Source of the DNA: Diphasiastrum complanatum
Lineage: Eukaryota > Streptophyta > Lycopodiopsida > Lycopodiales > Lycopodiaceae
Reading direction: 5' to 3'
NCBI GenBank assembly: GCA_029204225.1
Contig: CM055099.1
Span: 49,027,731 to 49,091,730, forward strand
Length of the DNA: 64,000 nucleotides
Shown piece by piece: positions 55,628 to 64,000 of the stretch. A program made the translations under genes and the position numbers. Position 1 is the stretch's first letter, and each line of letters starts with the position of its first letter. The notes beneath the pieces were generated by a model, which did not search any database, was not told the DNA's origin, and saw nothing but the letters and a program-made list of their open reading frames with translations.

Positions 55628-56022
55628 TCTTCGCAACAAGACGATGCTTTTAGCTGCGGATGGTTTTCCATTTGGAATGTTAAATCATTTTTGGATTGGT
55701 ATATGCTGCAAACTGCAAATGCTAATATACGTGAGGTAAATTTCTCAACTTCTAGTATCCTGATGATATTATGTTAGCTTTGGTAATTATATTTTTTTTG
55801 ACATTGGCTAATACATACGCTTGATGTTTTAAATTGCAGTTCCAATGTCCTGAAGTATCAACAAATGCTACTCATCAGTTTCGACATGAAATGTTGCAAA
55901 TCCCACTATCCTCTGCAAGGCCCTACGAGCATGAAGGTGCCGTAGATGAAACTACCCCGGAGGTGGATAGTGATGTTGTGGTGCTTGAGGTTCTGCCTCA
56001 GGCACTTATGATTGAAATGTAA
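55628..56022 (+). pseudogene. Last two exons of a possible Ulp1/C48-like cysteine protease gene
   Basis: Exon A 55,628-55,735 follows the acceptor CTTTCAG and ends at a CGTGAG|GTAAAT donor. The intron is 55,736-55,839 (ends AAATTGCAG). Exon B 55,840-56,022 ends in TAA. Joined in phase 0 they read SSQQDDAFSCGWFSIWNVKS, then LDWYMLQTANANIRE and FQCPEVSTNATHQF, 96 residues. The QQD...CGWF pattern recalls the active-site Gln and Cys of Ulp1-type (C48) SUMO proteases, though the usual Asp before Cys is Ser. No upstream exons carrying the catalytic His and Asp were found, and an LTR block lies just upstream, so this is probably a truncated gene. The acidic tail (DETTPEVDSDVVVLEVLP) has no known motif. 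Confidence 0.4.
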
Positions 56023-56750
56023 AAATTAAAATATAAGAATCTTTTATGTTCTATGATTTGTAGTCGCTTGCTTAGGAACCTGAAAGCTTCTGGGAATGCA
56101 AATAGAATCAGGTTCATGACAGATTCGTGACACTTCTCTCTTCTCTCTCTTCTCACTTTGTGCTATGTAGGTTGAGGCGAGATTGTGTCATAGATGTAGT
56201 ATAAAAGGAAAATGGCCCCCTTATATAGTTGAGAAGGGAAGGCCTCATTGTTTCTCATTGGTCCTTTCTCAAGGATAAGGACTGCAATCCTCACCCTTCA
56301 TCTATTTTTTCCTAAATCTAATGGTGCTTAAAGTTTGGCTCTCAACACACACCAAAACATGTGAGTTTTGGTTTTAGCATCTAGTGTTGACTTTGTAAAG
56401 GCCACTTCCAAACCATGTGGTTTGGATATGCATCTTATTATTTATTTATTTACTATGAAGTTACAAAATAAGAGTTGCCACCCAAGTCTATTCCTAACTA
56501 GGAAAACTATATGAAATGCTCATTGGATCGGGCATATACATGTAGGAAGCCGGTGCCCTCACACTTATTGGTCCTGACTGTATAGTATATTGTGGCGGGT
56601 GTTGGAATTCATGCTCAAGCCCAATTTCATTAGGTAATGAACATTTTGAAAAACCCATGTTTATACCCATCTTAAAAAACACAAAGAAAAGAGAAGGGAG
56701 TCTCGAAAAATTATTATAGCAGAAGCTCGACTCGCATTTTTTTTAGAATT
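56023..56750. other. No recognisable gene
   Basis: Contains TTATATAG near 56,220 and CT-rich tracts near 56,130-56,160. This may be old LTR material, but no terminal repeats were identified. Confidence 0.35.
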
Positions 56751-57450
56751 TTTTGATACTGTATCGACTCGAAAAATCAGAATTTTTTGATATGGTATCG
56801 ACTCGGAAAATTTGTAATTTTTTGAGTCATTGTAAAGTTAGTGTATATTATTTGAGTCTTTCTTATTTTTCTCAGTCTTTGTAAAACTTCAATACTGTCA
56901 GAATTCTGACCCACGTTACAACGCTGACAGTCCACCATTTTTTTTCGAGTCACTAAAAAAAAAAAATTTGAACCATCATTTTCGATACATTTTTCTTTAT
57001 TTTTTCGATTCACCAGCATAATCTTTCAATATAATTTTTTCGAGCCTTCTATTTTTCGAGTCATCTGTTTTTCGAATCCACTATTTTTTCAATACATTTT
57101 TTTCGAGCCTTTAATTTTTTCGATACATTTTTTTTTATTCACCTACACAGATTTTTGATACAATTACTAGCAAAAAAAAAATTTCAATTCATTTTTTCGA
57201 GTCACTAGTATAATTTTTTGATACAATTTTTTTCGAGCCCTTTATTTTTCGAGTTCTCTTTTTCGAGTCCTCTGTTTTTCAATACTTTATTTTTCGGCAT
57301 CAACCTTTTTTTTTATCCAGACAAATTTTTGACCCAATACAAAAAAAAAAACCTAAAAAACACCAAAAATCCAAAAATATCAAAAACCTTAAAAAATCCA
57401 AAAACACCAAAAACACATACCCAACAAAAAAAAAAAAGAAGGACACACCG
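56750..57450. repeat. T-rich degenerate array, Gypsy leader
   Basis: Dozens of TTTTTCGAGTC / TTTTTCGATAC words followed by an A-rich CCAAAAA(C/T)A array (57,340-57,420), ending just before the gag ATG at 57,457. The style is the same as the arrays before the other Gypsy gags, but the words differ. Confidence 0.75.
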
Positions 57451-57456
57451 GTACTC

Positions 57457-58805
57457 AATGGACCAACAAAAAGATCCTGAAATCCCAAAAGATTATCCAT
57501 ACAAGGTAAGGTCCCCTACAGCTGAACAAATCAGACATCATAGGTTCTATCGAATGCGGTCGTGACTCCAAGAGCCATCCACAAACCCATTCGAGAAACA
57601 ATAATCTGATAGAGCTGAGTCCTCACACGCACAATCCCATTTTTATGGTGCTAAACCGTCACAGAGCAGAACCAACCTTAATTGTGCTTCTGCCACTCAC
57701 GGAGCTCATCTAGAGAGACGTACATCCAAGCTAGATCTACCAAAGTTTGACAGTACTTCGGACCCTCAAAGATTTTTGCAAATGTTTGAAAATGCATGTG
57801 ATGTGTATGACGAAACATCTTCCGATGCTATGGTCCAACTGTTTTCGATGAGCATGATTACTAAAGCACATGATTGGTTTTTCAACCTTGATCGTGAAGA
57901 TAAGACAGACTGGTCAGTTTTGAAAGAGTCCTTTATCAAGCATTTTAAGCCCTTTCACTTGATCGAGAGTTCTTTTGTCAAATTGAGTAATATCAAGATG
58001 GCAAAAGACGAACATGTACAAGACTATATCTAGCATTTCAAACGCCTCAAAAGTCAAGTACAAAAATAGCCTACCGAATAGATGCTCATCATCTGATTTT
58101 TAGTCGGCCTTTCAAGATGGATTAGACGTGAGCTTAAATCCAATTATGAATATATGATCCTAAAGTTAGCTATGTCTGATGCCATCAAGGAAGAAGACGA
58201 AGGATCAGATGTTGACGAATGCAGGGAAAGACGAGCACCACGTGCTCCTGTCCATGAGTCGAAACAGATCGAGGATACCCGAGATTAGCTTTGGAAATCC
58301 CAGTTGGAGCTGCTAAATAAAACATCAACTACAGATGGAGAAACTCACCAATGAGTTTCAAGCTACCCTGAAGTCTATCCAAAGTAGTATATTTGGTCAG
58401 CCAAACCCTGCACAGGTACCTTATAGACGAAAACCAATATGGTGTCCACACTGTCGGGCTATGCATCCTGCTGATGCTTGTCCTTCATATCAGCCTATCC
58501 ACGCACATACAGTCCAACTATATGAAGAACAACCATCATAGTCTAGACATTCTTTGTCTTATTCTGAATATCCATCTGAAAGTCCAGAACCATTAGCCAT
58601 ACAAGATGGCTATGCCAATATACAAGGGCCATTGCACACCAGATGTTTCATCTGTGGTGAAACTACCCACTTCATGGTTGATCGTCTAGTCAAGACCAGG
58701 TACCACGCTGAATGTCCCGACTATGTCAGAAAACACAGTTTCAAAGACTGTCCAAAACAACCCAACATGATCCTACCTGGCCGACACATTAGTTATGACT
58801 CCTGA
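57457..58805 (+). pseudogene. Gypsy gag relic, third copy
   Basis: MDQQKDPEIPKDYPYKVRSP begins the reading. The capsid reads LDLPKFDSTSDPQRFLQMFE, VQLFSMSMITKAHDWFFNLD and LKESFIKHFKPFHLI (57,730-58,033), followed by stops. The knuckle region reads CFICGETTHFMVD, with the last Cys missing, and AECPDYVRKHS. It is clearly related to the arm Gypsy gags but more diverged, and no protease or reverse transcriptase follows. Confidence 0.8.
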
Positions 58806-60543
58806 TAGGATCCTTATGACAACACAACACGAGCATCATAGCACCCAACAGTTAAACCTGCTGCTCACTTGAGAAGTTTCTTGCAAACTTCTACATTACC
58901 ACGCACTATACCAGCTCCATAATGCAAAAGGACACTAATATGACATGAGTCCTTGTAGGAAGAAAAACAAAACCGATATTCCATCATCTGCTACAATGTC
59001 CAACCAAGAGCAACCTCCATAGCGAATTGACAGTTTTTCTCCCCTTCTACAACCTCAAATCTATTTGTCTTTCCACATGCTGATAAGATTTCCAATGTGT
59101 TAATATACAATAAATCTAAGATTCGGAAATCCAGATAGAGATTTGGTATGGAATCTCTTGCTCAAAGAGGTACTCAGGACATAGTTCCTCACCCATACCT
59201 GCATCTCACACTATATCTTACACCTTCTGCTATCAATGATGGTAGATTTTAGTGTCACCAACCCTACCTTGTTTTGACAAGGGCATGTCAGAGTAAGTCT
59301 CACTACTCTACAAAACCAATGGCATATTGCAATTGTCAAGGTGAATTATACATGTTCATGAATGTCGTTTTGTTTGACGAGTGCTCCACAACTTTCACTC
59401 TCTGTAGCATTGGTATCTGCCTTGTTTGTTTTTTATAATTTTGTGATTTGGTAATTTCTTCAAATTACATATCTTTTTCTAAATTTGTTTTTAGTTCATC
59501 AAGGATAGCCATTGAACAAGAGACATCATGTAGCGTATCTCAAGAATAACTTGTCATTCCTCTATCAATCTTCAAATCACTTTATACAGAGTTTCGGATT
59601 TTTGAGCATATTCCAAATCTGCGAAGTACAGATCATGTCAGAGTTAATTCCTCAATCTCATTGTCAAATTCATCTTCAAGTCAATTACAGCAAGATCGAA
59701 ACAAATTTAGTTAAAATTTGTTCAAACTTTAGTCCAATCACATGTTCAACGTGTTTTCAACTATGTGTTCCACACGCTGATCAAATCTTGAGCATGAACA
59801 GTTACCCAGCAGCAACATCCCCACCAACAATTTTTTTTGGGGGGGGAGAGAGTGGATCTGCTTGGATCCACTGGAGCAGTTACACTGCCAGCAACAACAT
59901 CAGCAAGATCGACAGCCAAGGTCAGAAGTCAAATATGAAAACGACAAGGCTAAGAGGATAGATGGGCAATCCAAAGTGACTCAATCAGAAGAAGTATTCC
60001 AATCACGACGAATATCCTTCAAAAAAGAAAGACACAAACATTGGAAAAGCAGTCTCCTTCTTCAACCGGCCTCTTGCCATAATTCTGCACCCATCCTCAT
60101 GCCTATCGTCCACACTATCTCCCGATGTTACCACCTCTACCCTACCTTCCATCTATTTGTTTATCATTATTTCACTGTCCTTCAAAGAAATCCCCAGTTT
60201 TTTTATAGTCTTACCGAAGCAGCTGATAGATTATTGCAAGTGTCTTGCGGAGACTAACTTCCACCTACAATGGATGATCAACCAAAAGAAGATCTAAAAA
60301 GCAGACGAAGCAGCTAGAAGACATAAGAAATTAAGCAAAGAAGCTATGAACTCGAGGGGTGAAGGCCCGTCCTAAGTTCTTAAAGGCCAAAAGAACTAAC
60401 TGGCTTTTCATTCACATAAGCTAGTCTCAAATCAACTTAATGAAAATCAACTATATTTTAAATCAAAACTTGAAAAAAACAATTGCATCACATAGATTCA
60501 TTCACACAATAGCGGAAGCACTAAGGAGTCAAGATGGGGACAT
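58806..60543. other. Decayed sequence, possibly more Gypsy, no assignable domain
   Basis: Short ORFs (59,512-59,961; 59,862-60,257) show no recognisable domain. T8G8AGAGAG at 59,831-59,851 looks like a polypurine tract, but no LTR start could be confirmed after it. Confidence 0.35.
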
Positions 60544-60562
60544 CCCCCCCCCCCCCCCCCCC
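60544..60562 (+). repeat. Poly(C) tract, 19 bp
   Basis: Nineteen uninterrupted C residues; the length may be unreliable in assembly. Confidence 0.9.
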
Positions 60563-60849
60563 GAAGGATTCTTTTTTTATCATTATGCAAATCTAATTGG
60601 CCAATGCCAATTCCATATACAATGGATTCCAATAGGGATCTCAGATATAGGAACATCAACTTACATAAACTTAGTTCATATTCCTTGTTCTTAATTCCAT
60701 ATCTAGCTTAACAAAAGCATAGAAATTTCTTCATCATCTTAATCTTTCTGACATGCAATCATGTTGGATCTTAGATTCTTGTCATGCGATCCCAATGGAT
60801 CTTAGATTCTATATGCAATCATAAGGGTTCATAAAATTTTTTCATACAA

Positions 60850-61110
60850 CTGTCTGAAGTGACAGGCAATCATAAGGGTTCATAGATTCCTGACATGCAA
60901 CTGTCATGAAGTGACATGCATGGCCTTTCAGGAATGCATGGAGTGACATGCAAGCTTAAAAATTGACATGCAAAGACAGTAGGCCAATGATGCTATGACA
61001 TGCAAGCTCTACATCTGACATGCATAGACAAAAAGCCACCGATGCTATGACATGCAAGCTCTACATCTGACATGCATAGACAATTGGCCACAGATACTAT
61101 GACATGCAAG
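60850..61110 (+). repeat. GACATGCA-rich tandem repeats, 52-bp period
   Basis: GCTATGACATGCAAGCTCTA begins units at 60,992 and 61,044, with a partial third at about 61,097. Looser GACATGCA repeats extend upstream to about 60,850. Confidence 0.85.
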
Positions 61111-61181
61111 AACACTAATCAACCATCCTGACATATGGGTAACAGTTTCAAGAGCATACCATAGTTTTGAGAGAAGGTGAA

Positions 61182-61341
<160 letters not shown>

Positions 61342-61802
61342 GGTGATATGAGAGTGAGATAGAAATCTGAGGGTTTGAGCTCCAATTAATCCTGCAATCA
61401 CAAAAATGACATAGTCTCCTTGAGGTATTCCCTCAATCCTCTTCTCCAGAGCACTTGTACACAACAAACAATAAAATGGCACAGTCTGGATGCATTATCC
61501 CATCATCCTCCTGGTATAGGGGCGATTTCCACTTATATAGAGGGTGGAGAGGCCTTCAAAAGTGAGTGAGGTGTCAAGTTCAAGTGTAAGAGGTGTGAGG
61601 GAGACTCCAATTGGACTTATGGAGAAGTGGATTGCATGGATGAGGTGTTTTAGTTAGGGAGGGTGAATGGGTGATGTGTACTAGCTTGGGAGAGTTATTA
61701 TGGTGATTTGTCATAAGAAGTGAGAGTGTAGGAGGGTCTCCCATTCTAGGTGTCAAATAGCCTAGAATGCATGAAGGAAGTAGGTGAGAGATAGGTGGTA
61801 CA

Positions 61803-62431
61803 TGTGAAAGATTCAACTAGTTTCATCACATTTTGCAATATTTCCATGTTTGGCATATTGAGGCCAAACTTGTTTTAGACTTAGAGGTTGACTTCTCAAA
61901 GTTCATTAGTCTAAATTTCATTTGAATAAATACTTTCTGAAAGTGTGGGAAAGATAGAATGCGAGTTTGAGTAGATTCAATTTGAATAAGTTGGGTACAT
62001 TGAATCTAGATCCAAAATTGGTAGGGTTAGCATTTTGGTGGGAAAGCCAAGTGGCCAAATAGGGTTTGGGACTCATGGAGAGAGTCATCTTCTCTTCTTC
62101 TATCTCATTCATGCTTATACATGGTACTCTTGGGTTCTACTATCCATTGGTGCACTATCTTGGTGATTGCTTGCAATTCTATGTGTAGAATGATCTATAT
62201 TTGCTATTTTTGGATCCACACATGTGAAATACAAGTAGCTTGCTGGTTTTGTACGGAAAGCAATAGTACACAATCATTTCATTCAAGTTTGATCAAGTTC
62301 TATTAGTGTTTGCATCTCAAATTGTGTGTAGATGCTAATTTTTCTACATTGGTGAAATTGGTAGTGTATTTATCTTTCTAACCAAAGATCATTCAAGTAG
62401 ATTGGATCTTGAGGATCTAAAATCTTTCACA
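61803..62431 (+). repeat. 5' LTR of right-edge Copia element
   Basis: 629 bp, TGTGAAAGAT...ATCTTTCACA (10-bp inverted ends). The primer-binding site TGGTATCAGAGC follows at 62,432-62,443. It belongs to the same LTR family as the loop element (24,606-28,952) and the fragment at 47,170. Confidence 0.88.
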
Positions 62432-63016
62432 TGGTATCAGAGCTTGTGTTTCAGGTTATGAAGGAGGAAATCAGATCTATCAATGATTTGGTGAAGATAT
62501 CAAGTCTAGAGCATGCTAGAGAATCGGATTTTTTGCTTTTGTAGATTGGATCTTTTGTAGATCAAAACACTAAATAGGCCAATATACTTGTTCAGTTCCG
62601 TTTTTTGAATTCACATGCTGGATTTGGCCAATTTTTGGATCATTGGTTCAGCCTAAGTGGTAGCTTATAGATTGCATATCAAATTTTCAACATTTGCATG
62701 TAGATTTGGAACAGTCACTTTTCTATGATTTTTGTCAAAACCCTAATTTTGATTGGATCTCTAGATAGTGAGGTTGTTGGACTTCATTTGAGTGTGTTTC
62801 AATATTAGGAAGTGGCAAAAGTCATTAGATTGAGGATAGATCATAGGTTGATCAAGATTCCATGATTCTATGTGTTGATTTGCTAGATAAGTGCAAGAAG
62901 AGAATTTGTGAGATAGTTTCAAATCTTGGTTGATTTCTTTTGAAAGCATTTGTTGTTGTTCAAAGGAAAGCTTTGTGCATTGAAGCATGTGAAAGAGAAG
63001 ATCAGGTCATTTCTAC

Positions 63017-64000
63017 ATGGCAACCTCAATTGGAGTCATGTTGGAAGCCAATGATAGGCTTACCTCAAGTAACTATTCATTGTGGAAAGTGAGGATGGAG
63101 TCACTTCTTGAGATGAATGATGTTTTGGATATTGTTGTAGGTTTGGAGGAGAGACCAGCAACACAACAAGATCAATTGAGGTATGACAAGAGGGCCAAGA
63201 AGGCTCTACACATGATAAAAGATGAATGTTACCAATAAACTTCTCAAGGAAGTTGGTAAGTGCACATCATCTTTGGAAGATTGGAATTCATTGAAGAAGC
63301 TTTATGAATCCAAGTCTACTTCTAGAGTGTTGAATCTAAGAAGGAAAATCTTTTCTTGTTTGCAAAAGAATGAAGAAAGTCCAAGTACTTTTGTTTTGAG
63401 AATGAAAGCATTGAATGATGAGTTAGCTTGCATAGATGAAAGCATTAAGGAAGGAGAGCTTATTCAAGTGATTCTTAATGGCTTGTTGGATGCTCATGCT
63501 AACATTGTTCAAAGTATTGCTATTCAAAAGACTTTGTTCAAAGTGATCTACACGGCCAATGATGGTGAGTGTCAATCAAAGGGATTGCACAATTCCTATT
63601 TCTCTCTCTACAAATAGGAATGTTCATTGGAGGATGTCTTGTTTATTCCATCTATTACAAGAGTTTGCTTAGTGTGAGTCAAATGCTAAAAAGGGCCTCA
63701 AGGTGGTAGTTTGATGAAGATGCTTGTTTGATCAAAAAAGAAGTATGTCTTGATTGGAAAAGGTAAAGGCAAGGGAAAATTGTTCAAACTTGATGCTTGT
63801 GTTATTGCTAACCAAGTTGGATGTGTTGCAAGGGAGCAAATTTTTATTCAAGAGGTTTGGCACAAAAGGATGGGACACCTCAACTTCAAGTCATTGGAGG
63901 TAATGGCAAGGAAGAAGGTTGTGATTGGTCTTCCACGTTCCTTAAGTAATGAACAGCATGTTTGTGAGTCTTGTGCTTTGTCTAAGTCACATAGACTACC
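63017..64000 (+). pseudogene. Copia gag to GAG-pre-integrase, runs off right edge
   Basis: Starts MATSIGVMLEANDRLTSSNY. The frame shifts near 63,210, where one extra A in an A-run turns ALHMIKMNVTNKLLKE into two overlapping ORFs. It continues VLRMKALNDELACIDESIKE to about 63,535, then joins protease-region sequence (TANDGECQSKG), so the zinc knuckle and protease active site are deleted. From about 63,775 it reads KLFKLDACVIANQVGCVARE and EVWHKRMGHLNFKSLEVMAR with CESCALSKSHRLP, an intact GAG-pre-integrase domain, up to the window edge. Later domains lie outside. Confidence 0.85.

Noticed and set aside
59831-59851. Polypurine tract marking a Gypsy 3' LTR
   Set aside because: T8G8AGAGAG fits a polypurine tract, but no LTR start with a matching partner could be found downstream.

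Overview
This is a transposon-rich stretch of a land-plant nuclear genome. It is AT-rich and intron-bearing, and most of it is LTR retrotransposon remains with plant-type primer-binding sites. The only clearly intact host genes are two copies of a type III polyketide synthase of the chalcone synthase (CHS) type. Their wording (for example the FEQA-YPDFFF and HWAGE motifs) resembles, from memory, bryophyte or other seed-free plant enzymes. Species cannot be fixed from the sequence alone. LAYOUT: 1-2.2 kb is the 5' part of a minus-strand Copia element with an open gag that runs off the left edge. 2.2-11.3 kb is mostly unrecognised DNA with a decayed coding relic (2.76-3.23 kb), a GC-rich foldback (4.83 kb), an AT palindrome (5.9 kb) and a tRNA-derived retroposon with a perfect 16-bp target duplication (9.4 kb). 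11.3-14 kb holds Copia fragments. 14,034-24,575 and 30,177-45,236 are the two arms of a large imperfect inverted repeat separated by a 5.6-kb loop. From outside inward each arm carries a Copia relic, a Gypsy relic, a second retropepsin relic, and one complete two-exon CHS gene; the two genes point at each other. The loop holds a defective Copia element (24,606-28,952), a Gypsy protease scrap and a possible B3-domain gene scrap. 45.3-47.7 kb has a hairpin-rich inverted-repeat element and Copia pieces. 47.8-52.9 kb is a young, complete but reverse-transcriptase-less Copia element with an intact 810-residue gag-protease ORF, nested in the LTR of an older Copia. 53.8-64 kb has an unidentified relic, a probable solo LTR, the two last exons of a possible Ulp1-like protease, a decayed Gypsy gag, simple repeats, and the 5' half of another Copia element that leaves the window at the right edge. 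HOW IT FITS TOGETHER: the right arm keeps the fuller version of the duplicated block. The left arm has lost about 1.5 kb and about 2.9 kb inside its transposons. By eye, CHS exon 2 and the DNA downstream of it are almost identical between arms, while the promoters and outer transposons differ more, a mosaic pattern that suggests gene conversion near the loop. A convergent CHS inverted repeat is the architecture that in soybean (the I locus) produces CHS-silencing small RNAs, so the locus could be either two working CHS genes, a source of CHS hairpin RNA, or both.
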